This document shows, piece after piece, positions 46,440 to 57,944 of a DNA stretch of 64,000 nucleotides. Within the stretch, counting starts at the first letter, position 1, and the number at the start of each line of letters is the position of its first letter. The notes beneath the pieces were generated by a model. That model was not told where the DNA came from, did not search any database, and saw only the letters and a list, made by a program, of their open reading frames with translations. Origin of the DNA: Apiospora phragmitis (lineage: Eukaryota > Ascomycota > Sordariomycetes > Amphisphaeriales > Apiosporaceae); contig JAQQWL010000003.1 in assembly GCA_038363925.1 (NCBI GenBank), positions 1,612,001 through 1,676,000 of the forward strand, given 5' to 3'. The position numbers and the translations under genes were made by a program.

Positions 46440-47938
46440 GACGTCAGCATGCCCTTCATGAAGATGCGACCGGTCGCTACTCTTTCAGAGTAGCTAGGAT
46501 AAACAGTCAAGAACGTTTACCGCGATCCGGTTATAGACCATGTCCACTATAGAACCCGAAGACTTTCGCATTGATTTTATCGTGGAGTGGTGCGGTCGGG
46601 TTAGCGACGTCTTGTTTGCCCGGGCATAAGAACAGTTACGATTGATATGAATTGAATGTGCACTACGCACCACATTCCCCGGGGCTCTCGAGCGTACCAT
46701 TAGTTGAAAGTCCGGTGCTTGGTTTCGTGGTGATACCCTCCCTGTGAGAACGTCTAGACACGCACGTTTTTGTAATTGCGGTTCTTCGTACTACAGATGA
46801 GTCGCGTGGCTCTCTCCTTTCGTTTACAGTTTAGAAGATACAAAATGCATGCTGCACCCGGCTGGTTAATCATAATTACCACCTTCCGATGGTTCTTGAC
46901 TAGGAACTAAGGAGCACTCTTAATTACCACTTATATCTAAGGTTTCGCGCCTGGCATGGGGGGATGATTAGTATACGCTCTGGCTGCATTCGAACGACCT
47001 ACTGCGGAGTTCTTGCACGGAAGCCAACGCAGCTCCCATAGGATGGATAACCGCCTCTGTAGGAATCACTAGGTCAGCTGAAGAGTCCCCACAGACCTCA
47101 CATACAGCTGTTCAATCATCTTTAAAGATTCAAAGCGGTATTCAATCCTGTATGCTTCTTTTTGAGTTTGAGGTAAGCTCCTCGCTGTGAGAGTTTTGCA
47201 GCTGACTTGGCTTTGAAACGAAGCTGAACAAGAATGCAGCCATGCCAAGCCCTAGAAAAGGAAAGCACATCGACGAGACTCACCATCATTGACCAATGAC
47301 CAGTTACAGTTATGCCGTGGAACCCAAATTCATGTCTGTAGCGCTGTGGCCAACTGCTGGCTGTAAGTGTGCCTGTAGGAACTCTGGCTTTTGCAACAAG
47401 GGGGCTTCAGCCGTTTTAGTATGTCGAGGTAGATCCCGATTTGATTGGTCCTCAAGGATTGACTCTTTGGGCGCTAATAGTCAATCCATGGTGGAACCCC
47501 TGGGCGCGCATAGGATATGATAGTAAGTGCCTCCGTAATTTAGCATCAAACGTTCAAGAGTTGCTTTTTCTTCCCTTGGGCTTCGTGCGCAACTTGGAGG
47601 ATAAAGAGCTCTTCGCCCGGCCGTGAGAAAGCAGTAACGTGTTCCGTGTTCATTGTGTTCTCAGGGGCTATCTTCTTACCGTACAGAACCTGGCGTTCTT
47701 TGTATTCGCTCTCTTAAGTCCAACCACAAAGCAACCCCGGTGGTAGTCTATTCGAAACAGTTTGCCCTCGAAGGTGTGAAAGACAAAGCCATTCATTTTA
47801 CCATTATTTTTGCCTCTTCCGGAAGAGTACATCATCTGCCTCCCTTGGCATCCATTCCCCACGGGTCTTCTTGTCTCACCACCAACATCATCCAACTATA
47901 GGACCAGGATCCACATTATCCAACCATATAAAAACAAC
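46440..47938. other. 1.5 kb without a recognisable gene
   Basis: Contains the 3' UTR of the small membrane protein gene and the promoter of the DUF1996-WSC gene. Only short motif-free frames are seen. Confidence 0.45.
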
Positions 47939-49683
47939 ATGTTGTTATTATCCGATCTACCGATCATCTTCCTGGGGATCGCCAGTTTGGCTCCGCGGGC
48001 GGCGGATGCCTTCTGGCGCCTCCCCTGCTCGTCGCCCGTCGTGGTGGAGCGGGCCGACCCCATCGCCGACCCGGGCCTGGTCTCGACGCACATGCACACC
48101 GTTATGGGCAGCAACGCCTTCAACTTCAGCATGGACTACGCCCTCACGCAGACGGCCACCTGCTCGACCTGCAAGGTCACCAAGGACCTCTCCAGCTACT
48201 GGGTGCCCAACCTGTACTACCACGCCCAGAACGGGTCGTTCGTCCCCGTCAAGCAGTCCGGAGGCGCCCTGATCTACTATCTGTAAGTTCCCATCATCAT
48301 CACGATGGTCACACACACACAATCTCTCTCTTTTCTCCGTACGCTACTACTTACTGCTTTACTGATTGATATATGTATTAACTATACGCGCAGGCAACGC
48401 GCAGACGAAAAGGACCCCGAGTTCAAGAACGGCCTGATCGCCTTCCCCAAGGACTTCCGCATGATTGCGGGCGACCCGACGAACCGCAACAAGAGCGACT
48501 CGCTCGAGCAGCGGGCCGTCTCGTTCGCGTGCCTGGGCATCGACGGGCCGGCGACGCCGGAGCTGCCGCCGCACAACTGCCCCGGCGGGCTCCGCACCCA
48601 GCTCATCTTCCCGAGCTGCTGGGACGGCAAGAATCTCGACTCCGCCGACCACCGCAGCCACATGGCGTACCCCTCGGGCGTCGACACCGGGTTTTGCCCG
48701 CCCACGCACCCGAAGCGGTTCATCACCATCTTCTACGAGGTCACTTGGGGCGTCGACGAGCTCAAGGGTCAGTGGTATGGCGATAAGCAGCCCTTTGTCT
48801 TTTCTCATGGGTAAGTTGTACTTTTCATGTTCTTTTACTGTCTGTTGTTTGTTTTGCATAGTCGTGAGCTAACTTGTTTGGCAGTGACCCTGAGGGTTAC
48901 GGCTACCACGGCGACTTCCTCAACGGCTGGGACGTCCCGACGCTGCAAAAGGCCATCACCGAGTGCACCGACGCGAGCGGCGTCGTCGAGAAGTGCGGCG
49001 CGTTCCAGTTCCGCACCGACGAAGACATGGCGGCCTGCAAAGTGATGCCCCGCGTTCATGAGCCGGTCAAGTCTGCACCTGCCCCGTCCGGAAACAGCAA
49101 CAACCAAAAGCTGGGCAGCAGCAGCAGCAGCAGTAGCAGTAGTAACAGCAGTCCCGACGCCAAAAACGGTGCCGTCCTCGCCGCCCTGCCGGGTTGCAAC
49201 CCGGTCCAGGCGGGGCCCGAGCCGGCCGTGAAGCAGGCCGCGGGCAGCTGCACCACGGACACGGCGAAGATCGGCGACCCGCTGCTGCCGTTCACGGACG
49301 TGTCGCAGACGGCGGGGTGGAAGTACGTGGGCTGCTTCAAGGACGGCATGAGCGGCGGCCGAACCATAACCGGAGGCGGCGATGCGAACTCGGGAATGAT
49401 GAAGGATCAGCCCGATATGACGGTTGACAAGTGCGTCCAGCTCTGCGGCGAGGCTCAGGGCGGAAATAGGACGGGATTCTACGCCGGCGTCGAGTACAAG
49501 ACGCAGTGCTTCTGCGGCAAGACGCTGCTGACTGAGGGGCGCGCGCCGGCTAACGGCACGATCGGGGAGTGCGATATGCCGTGCGGCGGGGACGCGAAGC
49601 AGATTTGTGGCGGGTACGGGCAGGTTTCTGTCTACCAGAAGTGCGGGAGTGGGAGTGACTGTCAAAACGTCAAGTTCTCATAG
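47939..49683 (+). CDS. secreted DUF1996 and WSC-domain protein
   Basis: Three exons, 47939-48282, 48394-48810 and 48885-49683, encode 519 aa with GTAAGT donors at both introns. Residues 1-24 are a signal peptide. DUF1996 spans about 25-275: FWRLPCSSPVVVERADPIAD, the family's His motif HMHTVMG at 51-57, CSTCKVTKDLSSYWVPNLYY, then GLRTQLIFPSCWDGKNLDSA and GYGYHGDFLNGWD. A low-complexity Ser run (about 332-340) links it to a WSC domain at about 399-507, with GWKYVGCFKDGMSGG, MTVDKCVQLCGE, QCFCGK, CDMPCGGDAKQICGGYGQVS. The arrangement matches a common extracellular fungal family of unknown catalytic function; WSC binds wall polysaccharide, and DUF1996 is suspected to be hydrolytic or wall-modifying but this is not established. 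No GPI or TM anchor is evident. Confidence 0.93.
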
Positions 49684-50656
49684 GAATATGGCAGGCGGAC
49701 GGGCGGATGGCTTGAGATCTCATATTAGTTGGGTCTCTCTGTATTATTGCATCATTCTTTCAGAGGACACGAGATAGGGGCATCACAATCATGGGCGGAG
49801 TTCAGAGGAGTCTGTGTGCGGTATTCGCTTCTTGTATATATAATTATATTATCGTCGAACATCGATACGATACGATTCAACCCTTTCCCCCTTTTACGTC
49901 TGTCCCTCTGGGGGTTCTCTCTCTCTCCATTGTGAAGCCGTTGGTCTGTACAATGGCCCGAGATCTGGGTTCACCGTGCCGAGACCTGAGGCCTCTTTTC
50001 TGGTCTGTCCTTAATGCCATAATAGCAGGCGCTTAGAAGCAGGGCCATGGAAGAGAGAATTGCGTGAGTTTCCCATGAGGTTATAACATCATACAGACTG
50101 GGGTTAGTTTTGTCCGGGAGGTTGTATACTGTTGGCTGTAGGAAGGTATTTATCCGGTGAGCAAATGGGGCTCCTTTGTTATCCGAAATCAGTTCAAATA
50201 GGGGTAATTTGCCGGTTCCCCTGTCCTTGCCAGCCGACCTACATCTGAGCATGGAGAATTCGGTCATCAACGACGCCCTAGCTTGTCTAAAAACTATCTG
50301 GGTTTTTACCTTGAATATCCAAAGTCATACTCTTTCCCGAAGTATTGGCCGGTATCTGTCGCCCCCAATAGTGTACTCTAGCACACATATATACATTGTC
50401 GACTCGAGGAAAGAAGTCCGAGCGGTTTTACGCACTTGCAACGGATCCATTTTATCGTCGGAATACTGAAAAATCATCTAATAACAAAGTATACAACACT
50501 CTTCGTGTCGAGTTCTAACGCAACGCTAAATGTATTGCCAGGTGGCATTCGATCGCTTATGAAATAGGAATGCTTCACCTCAAGGGTCATTCCAAAGCTT
50601 GCAGGCCCTTACTCACAGCGCCAAACTCCGTCTTGTTTCTCTTCATAAACCCTTCT
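49684..50656. other. intergenic, convergent 3' ends
   Basis: The DUF1996-WSC gene (+) and the inositol oxygenase gene (-) converge here. Nearly 1 kb without a gene; AT-rich around 49840-49870, otherwise nothing recognisable. Confidence 0.5.
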
Positions 50657-51689
50657 TCACCACTTAACCAACTTGTTAGGGAAGTACTCGTCTATGAGCT
50701 CGAGATAGTAAGGCTATATGAACGGTAAGCTTAACCCAGGGCAAACATAATAAAACAAGATTTAATAGAAGACAAAATACTATAAATCAACATACCTTGA
50801 GCTCCTGGATATCCGGCACACCGTCGCTCTTGCTGTACAGATCGTACGGGTTGAACGCCCGGACCGCCTCGAGCATCTTCTCGTCGTGCTCGTCCATCAG
50901 GTGCCGATACGCGTTCTCCTTGTGCCAGGGGTAGAAGGAGTGGTAGCGGATCATGGCGAGGGCCTCGGCCGGCAGCGTGGACTGGTCGCGCACGACGTGG
51001 TACAGGTACTCGTCGTGGCCCCAAGACAGCATGACGTTGTCGAGCCCGCACCCCTCGGAGTAGATGCCGCAGCGCGTTTTGTATATAGGGTCTCGCGCGT
51101 CCGGGTTCGCCGCGAAGCTGCCCGGGTAGACGATGCGGGCCTCGTCGAAGGCGCAGCCGACGGGGAAGGTGTCGCCCACGACGTCCCACTGGCCCGCGGA
51201 CCCGTAGAAGTACAGCAGCTTGCCGAGGTCGTGGATGAGGCCCGTCAGCTGCATCCAGCGCGGCTGGCCGTCGCGCCGGATCGCCTCGGCCGACTGCAGC
51301 AGGTGCTGGATCTGCGACAGGCTCGTGTCCGGGTCCGACTCGTCGATCAGCGTGTTGAGCTTCTCCATGGCCTGCCAGACCGTCATTTCCTCCTTCGGGC
51401 GCGTCTTGAACTGGTGCCGCGCCTGCAGGTTGTAGGCTACGGTTTGTTTTGTGTGCTGCTCCTGGTAGAAGTTCTTGACCCGGTCGCAGGCGTCTTCGTA
51501 CTGTCGGAACTGCGTCTTGTCCTTGGACGAGTCGAACTCGGACTTGCTGTTGAATGTTGCCGCTGCTTCTGTAGTGGAGGGGGCTACTTGGCCCTTGAGC
51601 ACGTTGACGGCATCGATGGCGTCAGACGTCTTTTCGAGGAGATGGCCGTCTCGATTGCTCGTGTCGTCAAGGAGGGCTCCTGGTGCCAT
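50657..51689 (-). CDS. myo-inositol oxygenase
   Basis: Two exons, 50796-51689 and 50657-50713, are joined by an intron GTATGT...TATAG; 316 aa. The enzyme oxidises myo-inositol to D-glucuronate with a mixed-valent di-iron centre, the first step of inositol catabolism. All six metal ligands of the family can be placed: His129 (SLSQIQHLLQSAEAIR), His153-Asp154 (LTGLIHDLGKLL), His225 (LSWGHDEYLY), His250 (MIRYHSFYPWH) and Asp283 (FNPYDLYSKSD). The short second exon supplies the conserved end PYYLELIDEYFPNKLVKW; without it the protein would stop early at ELKVC. The first ~60 residues are a variable N-terminus. Cytosolic. No inositol-pathway partner is next to it, although a sugar permease lies 6 kb away. 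Confidence 0.95.
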
Positions 51690-52755
51690 TTTGGGCTGAT
51701 ATATCTGACGAGGAACTAGATATATTTGAATATATCGTGGTTCGTTCTCTAGAACGCTTAAAGTAAGACTAGAATAGGGGTATCACGCTGAAAGAAGAAG
51801 CAGGAGAATAGATAAGATGAATACTAGAGGAAACTAGAAAGAGACGAAAACTGTTACTTCGAAATGCCTTCCTTATATATCAAAGTTTCGTAAACCCGGA
51901 ATCCCCATACTGAACAAACCTGTGGAGATGACCATGTAAGTCGAGGTCAGGCATAATGTATTTCGTATAACTCTATCGGGACGGAGAAGGTGAAAGTCGC
52001 CGGGTGTAAAACCAGATCCGGACCCACACTAGCTCTCACAGCCACCAGAACAGGCAAAAATGCCCGATAGTTGCCTGTTCGAGCACCCATCTGATAATTC
52101 CTTAAGTTCGTGGTGTGCTGCGGCCCGCCACAGCCGTTACACAGAATCCGCCGTGGTCGCCGTGGCGTCGGTCATTTTCTTTGGCTGATTACTCCATCGG
52201 GAGACACTTTTTACACCTTTACGTATCACACCTGACATCACTATCCGCTCCTATCGGCATATGCATCGGGCCATGTCCGTTGTCGGTTAGTGCCGGTAAA
52301 GAGGCCGGATGTTACAAGCTGGGGGTAATAGGGTGCGACAGTCGATCTTCCAGGAGGCGATCTTGACGGGTGCCATTGGTATAGGCAAGAACTCAGGTGG
52401 GACAAAGCCTGATCGTGAATTCGTTGGGATACACTAAGAGATCCCGAGACTGTATAACACACAGTCGCAATATTCAATTGCTACTTACATTTCGTTAAGA
52501 GTCGACTTCTACGTGTACAATGAAGTCGCGTCCGTTATTTCTATTATTAGACACAGCAGTTCGGGGTATTGGGGAGTACCCGAATCCCTTACCCCGCCTG
52601 TCACCAGTATTCAACGTAGGCTAGGTTGTTATTTCCCCTTACTCTACTGCGTGTTTGTCAGTCGTTCCAGTTATAGATGGACTCCACTTCAATATTGAAT
52701 CATTTGTTTTGTTTCTGAACTCTGTGAGTCCAGTGATCCAATACTCCCCTACTTG
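51690..52755. other. divergent intergenic region
   Basis: This stretch separates the inositol oxygenase start (-) from the HET-domain gene start (+), and so should contain both promoters. Only short motif-free frames are present. Confidence 0.5.
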
Positions 52756-54773
52756 ATGGCCCCTTCACGGCGATTTCGATACGAGCCGTTGAGTGGTGCC
52801 AGGAGTACCCGCCTTATCACACTCTTCCCTGCTCGTCAGAGGGATAGCAATATCCACATTGAACTTTCGGAATCCGCTCTTGATTCGGAGGTTGAATATG
52901 AGGCCCTCTCTTACACGTGGGGCAACCAACAGCCCACGCGAGATATCACCTGCAATGGGATGGCACTGAGGGTGACAGAGAACGTGCATCTGGCCCTTCG
53001 GCGGCTCAGGAGCAACAAAGGGCGACAGCGGATCCTATGGATCGACGCTTTGAGCATCAACCAGCAAGACGAAGCGGAAAAGACGGCCCAGGTATCCGAC
53101 ATGGGCCTGATTTATGCTCGTGCCACACGCGTCAACGTTTGGCTAGGCCATGCCACGATGGCCATGAAACATGTTTTTGAATATGTACGAGTTGCGGCCG
53201 GAAGTGATACACATATGCCCTACGTAGATGATGGTATTGCCTTCTAATTTGAATATAATACAGATTGTTGCTGAGAACTGATAGCTTACAAAAGTGTTTG
53301 TGATAGCGCATATCCCTGAACTTCGGGACGGGCTCCACCAGCTCTGTTCCGCACCCTTACTGGACGAGGCTCTGGACCATCCAGGAAGTCGTTCTCAACG
53401 AGAACTGCTGGGTGTACCTTGGCGATGCCGACCCGACAAAAATGTCGGATCTCCAAACCAGGCTTTTCGAGCTCGAGGGGGAGTTAACGAGACATGGGAG
53501 CGGCTAGGACGCGCACAAGACCCCCAAGCTCTGTACCCAGTATCTAGGGGACGAGGATCACCCACACTGGCTACCTTTCTCCATAAGCCTGGAAATGCTT
53601 CCATCCTGGACGAAGAGATGCTGCGCCTTCTCATGGCGAAGAAGGCTAAAAGCCCCCACGACTTGGTTTTTGCCTGCAGGGCTCTGTTTCCGGAAACCTT
53701 CGGGCAGATCAAAGTCGACTACCAAAGGGATCTGGCCGATATCTTAAGAGAACTAAGCGCTCGGATCATCCCGAGAATCAGCGATCTGGGCGGTTTCTTG
53801 GGTCTTGTCTCCCTTTGTACTCGAGTTCCCGGGCCGCCTTCGTGGGTGTTGAACCTACAGTGCGATGTCCCACCGGACACTAAGAGTCATTACTTTGGCC
53901 TGTGGCCTTTTACAACGTCACAACTAGGCGTTTGTCAAGCGGCCAAGATCCTCGCCGACGGAAAGACGTTAGCCCTGAGGGGACGCATTGTCGATCACGT
54001 CGCCCTTGTCAGCGATGAGTTTCCTTTCTACAGTCTTCCAAACCAACAAAGGTGGCATAAGGATGTTCATACACTCTTGAGAGCATGGAAGGCAGCATGC
54101 ACCAATGGAAGCCTCAAATCTACGTTCGAGGAAGCGATGGAGTACATCCTCTACGCTTTCATAAATTCCGGGGATAGCATGACGGCAAAATTATACAGTA
54201 CCGCCAGATCCGAGGGGGTATGTACATTAGATCTTTCCTTGATCAACTTTTCGAAAGTGCTGCTGACCAAGGTATTCCACGCTGCTCCAGGTCAACGTGG
54301 AAGATGACGACGGAACACTGCTCATCAAAATGATGCTTGACAATAATATGCATCTGATTGAAAGTCCTGGTGGTACTGGTGACTCTCCCCTGGAAGTGCA
54401 GGACAAGGCGAGAAGATCGGCGTTTCGTGAGTGGTTGAATAATGACTCCAGTATTTCGTCCTTCCGCCTCGACACCGAAGATGTGTTAAGCAGCGAGCGC
54501 GCCGAGAACCTGATGTCAACTTCCCATTCGCCCGCACTTAGCAACAGCCGCCTCTTCACCACGACATGTGGTAGGATGGTGTTGGGCAGGATGATCCAGC
54601 AGGGCGATGCTGTTGCACTGATCTCAACTTGTCAGTTTCCAATTGCGCTCCGGCCGGTCCCGGAAACAGCCAAATATACTCTAGGGCAGCCAGTTGTGCT
54701 GCAAGGGGTCATGTTAGGTGAAGAATGGCCAGCTGACTGCCAGACGGGGTTAGGAACAATTGAGATTATATGA
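52756..54773 (+). pseudogene. HET-domain (heterokaryon incompatibility) gene, disrupted
   Basis: The first frame from ATG 52756 is a clear HET domain start: YEPLSGARSTRLITLFPA, VEYEALSYTWGNQQPTRDI, LRRLRSNKGRQRILWIDALS, INQQDEAEKTAQVSDM, RATRVNVWLG. It stops at 53247. Further blocks continue in changing frames: LRDGLHQLCS (about 53328-53357), then PYWTRLWTIQEVV and LGDADPTKMSDL one frame over (53350-53490), a stop TAG at about 53503, then ASILDEEMLRLLMAKKAKSP and HDLVFACRALFPE in the first of these frames again. A proper intron (GTATGT 54218 ... CCAG 54290) joins the C-terminal part, which ends with the family's RMIQQGDAVALISTCQFPIA-type block. At least two frame breaks and a stop make a functional HET protein unlikely unless the assembly is wrong. 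HET proteins trigger non-self recognition cell death in fungi. Confidence 0.8.
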
Positions 54774-54833
54774 GCCCGCAAAAGACTCGATAAGTTATAT
54801 ATACCTATATAAAACATTGCAACCCGTAGTCTA

Positions 54834-56935
54834 TTAGTTCTCTTCGTAGCTAATCACCCATCCCCAGGCTTTCGTGAGCTGTTGCTGTACAGACTTCGTT
54901 GGCCTAGCATGATCTGTTTCTGTTCTTCTTAGAATATCTAGCATGGCTTCTTGGTCTACTCTCTCTTCGAACCTATCACCGACTATGAGGTAGAAATTAG
55001 TACATATATGTCAACAGGGCAGCAAAACCGTAAGACTCACACGTTGCGATACCAGTTGATGCCTCGAACATAGCGGGCGGGGCCCATTGGTTGCAAGCAC
55101 CAATACCGCAAAGCCGCCTCATAAGTTCATCGATTCGTTGCTATATCCGCCGTCAGGTTGATGCAAGTACCGGGATGCTTGTGGGATACTATACTTACCG
55201 TCACTTTCTTCATGGCTGACGTCCGCTTTGTGCCGACTCGAGGGATAGTCGGGTCGAACTGAGCTAGAAAGAGCTGGGCAAGTAGATGATACTGGACTCC
55301 CGTAACTGGATTTGTTCTTCAGCATTCACATGGCCCCCCCAGATGATGACTGGAATGCCTCAACTTACTATGGCAGCTTGAATGATGCCAGATCTCCGGG
55401 AACGCGTCCGGGGCTTCACGTTCCTGGTAGAAGAACGGCTCGAACGATGATGGGCGCAACTCCTCCCATCTCCGACAGTGTTGGTCGAGTGCTGCCCATT
55501 GCGTCGGGGACGGCGGTGCGTCGAAGCAGTAATTCAACACATCAGCCAGGTTGACCACGGCGCGGTTGGACCATGCGTAGTCATCCGCCGGCTGAAGGGA
55601 CCGGTCCACAATGAAGTGGTCGAGGTTGATCTTGACACGCGACTGGCTGATGATAGCGCTGTAGATCTCCTGGCGCAGCCCTGCCCAATACGCCGCAGCG
55701 CTTAGACTCCGCATACCATGTATTGGTCGCCAATGTTCACAAACGCATGGATGCCTAGAAGATGGCCGTGGCTCTCATTGCCAGTGATGGCTTGAGTCTA
55801 GTGTTAGTGAACTTGTCTTTACATTTGGGGGGATGGTTGGTCCGGCTTACCGTCCATCTCTTCAAGCATACGCAGAATCTGGATTATTTGTCAGTGGGGT
55901 CTTGGCATGTTAGGGGACCGTGATTTACTATAGTTGCTGCGAAGAGGTTCTCGTCGGATAACCCGCCAGCCGCATCATCAATCATTGGTATCAACTGAGT
56001 GAGACATTCATTATGATAGCGATTTGAGGCAAGCGGATCATATGAGCTCGTCCGGCTGAGATGGCGGGCTGCGATAGCAAACGTCGCCTTAAGTAGAATC
56101 GGGTAGGTACCAACCCGTTGAGGCACCACAAGTTCGAAGTTGCGCAAGGGGTCACACGTATCCAGCTATATATCATCAGCTAATACTAATTGTGCACATC
56201 GGTTTGTTCGAACTTACACATATGGCAATGTGTTGTATGTAATGTCGGAACAGGTGCGCTTCTTCTCCGCTCATGGCTGGCCTTGGGGCACGTTTACCGA
56301 CGTTTGGCTGTGGCATGACATGCGTGACGGGATATTGCGGCTCACTGGCATAGTTGCGAGTAATATGTGGCAGGGAACTTGGTCTTCTTGCCATGTCGAG
56401 GGCACCCGGTGACCTAACCGGGGACTCATCCGCACCGCTGCCAGGCGAAAGGAGGCCTTGAGCTCGCCCCGAGAAAGCAGACGGCCCGGCAACTTCATTG
56501 TGTAGAGCGCGCTGGTGATTCCCGGACCAGCAAGCCCAGCAGGTTCATCTAACGCATGGTTGGTTCCCAATGCTGTGGAAGAAGCGGTGTCCAGGAGATG
56601 AGGCGGAGGTTCGTCGTCTGATGCACGGCCAGAAACGAGAGCAGATGTCTCATCGATGTACGTCACTATTTCTGTCAATCAAGCAGAACATCGTGAGAGA
56701 GGAAATGAGAGGTGCTGACATTGCCTTGGCGGCTCGAACCATTGCTGACCCCTGCGAAACGAGTCTGTAAAGTACTATGGATTAGTCGGGACTGGAGAGA
56801 TGTCATGACCAATCAGTAGTTTCATGTACCCTTGCTAAGCTTAAACTTGTATGCGACTCTGCACTCATTGCCAGAGTTTATACACCTTGAACACTTTGGT
56901 GTTAAACGGTCGCATTTCAGGTGGTTTTCACGACA
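54834..56935 (-). CDS. Zn2Cys6 transcription factor (fungal-specific, ARCA-like), with frame breaks
   Basis: The Zn2Cys6 part is at 56861-56935: CRENHLKCDRLTPKCSRCIN then SGNECR; the first Cys of the usual six is not visible in that frame and may lie in an unrecognised upstream exon. Small exons follow (about 56722-56766, with GQQWFEPPRQ; about 56485-56655, with VTYIDETSALVSGRA). The regulator middle region is well supported as exons 56218-56394, 55929-56165, 55851-55878, 55369-55790, 55199-55305, 55041-55140 and 54834-54982, all with good splice sites. They include FRHYIQHIAIC, LKATFAIAARHLS, LLGIHAFVNIGDQY, AAYWAGLRQEIYSA, FIVDRSLQPADDYAWSNRAV, FPEIWHHSSCH, YHLLAQLFLAQFDP and GDRFEERVDQEAMLDILRRT. 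The 422-nt exon needs one inserted base near 55710 to keep frame, and another break lies near 56487. It is divergent from the MFS transporter gene, a plausible target. Confidence 0.72.
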
Positions 56936-57944
56936 TGGTAGACTTGACAGCAAGAAGAATCAGCGATGGTGTGACATGATGACATGGGGGAAGACAGGAT
57001 GTTACCATGGGGCAGCGAGAAGCTCCACCGGTGGTGAAGGCATTCGTAGATCGGTCTCTCATCGGTCATCGGTCAGGTCCAAATGGGAACAAAACCCAAG
57101 CATCTGTCATCTCATGTATTTGCATAGCTTCGGGAGTTGAGATGGGACGCGGCAAAAGGCAAATCTGGGGGAAGCTGGGGTTGAAATGAGCATTTTTCGG
57201 CGTGGAACCCGACAGGGACTGTGGTCAGACTGATGGCTTTGTCTGGAAAAGGCGAAAAGCGCCGAACGCACCCCTGGCTCGGCATTAGGGCTTTGCTAGA
57301 TCGGCGAGAATTGCCTGTCCCGGCGCTGGATCCATCGGCCCACCCACCCTGTCCGACGAGAGGATGGAGGAATCAAGACAACTCGCTTGTTTCGAACGCC
57401 TGAGGTTGCTTTTAAGCTTAATTCGGCTGATGATCCTCCCCCGCATCATCTATAGCCGTTACCCCGGATTTCTGACGATTGATTCTGTATACTCGACGAG
57501 TATAGCATCAACACGACAACGCCTCCAAGCCCAAGAGCATCGCAAGTCTTGTCTTCCCCACCAGACGCGACACCAGCTCGAAGTAGAAGGTGGAGTATGC
57601 TAAGGATGGATTTGTCCGGCCACAACCCCTTTGATTTTTTCCTTCGCTTTCTAGCGTATCCGCGTTAGCCAAAACTTGCCAGTTTGTCGCTGTTCTCGCG
57701 TCTTCCATTTTCTACTTTGCTTTTCTGTTGATGTGACCTTGACCCTAGACCCTGGGACGAGTCGCGACAACCACCACCCCCACCTCGTCCTATTAATTAA
57801 ACTCGCTCTTTCTTGTTGGGTTGGCGACAAAAAACCCATCTGTTTAGAGTACCATCAAAAAGTACTCGGGTCGCATTTAATCGAGAGCAAGAATCTCCTG
57901 CGGAAGCTGTGCGGGGAAAGTTTACGCGAGACATACACGCCGCC
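56936..57944. promoter_or_regulatory. divergent region between regulator and transporter
   Basis: This 1-kb region lies between the regulator's Zn-cluster exon (-) and the MFS transporter start (+). It must contain the transporter promoter and any missing 5' exon of the regulator. Candidate Zn2Cys6 half-sites (CGG/CCG) occur around 57150-57360, too common to be meaningful. Binding by the neighbouring regulator is inference only. Confidence 0.4.

Noticed and set aside
48359..48859. - strand frames across the DUF1996-WSC gene
   Set aside because: Arg/Ala/Val-rich shadows of a well supported + strand gene with introns in place.
50886..51719. 277-codon + strand frame
   Set aside because: It is the antisense of inositol oxygenase, whose - strand reading has all metal ligands.
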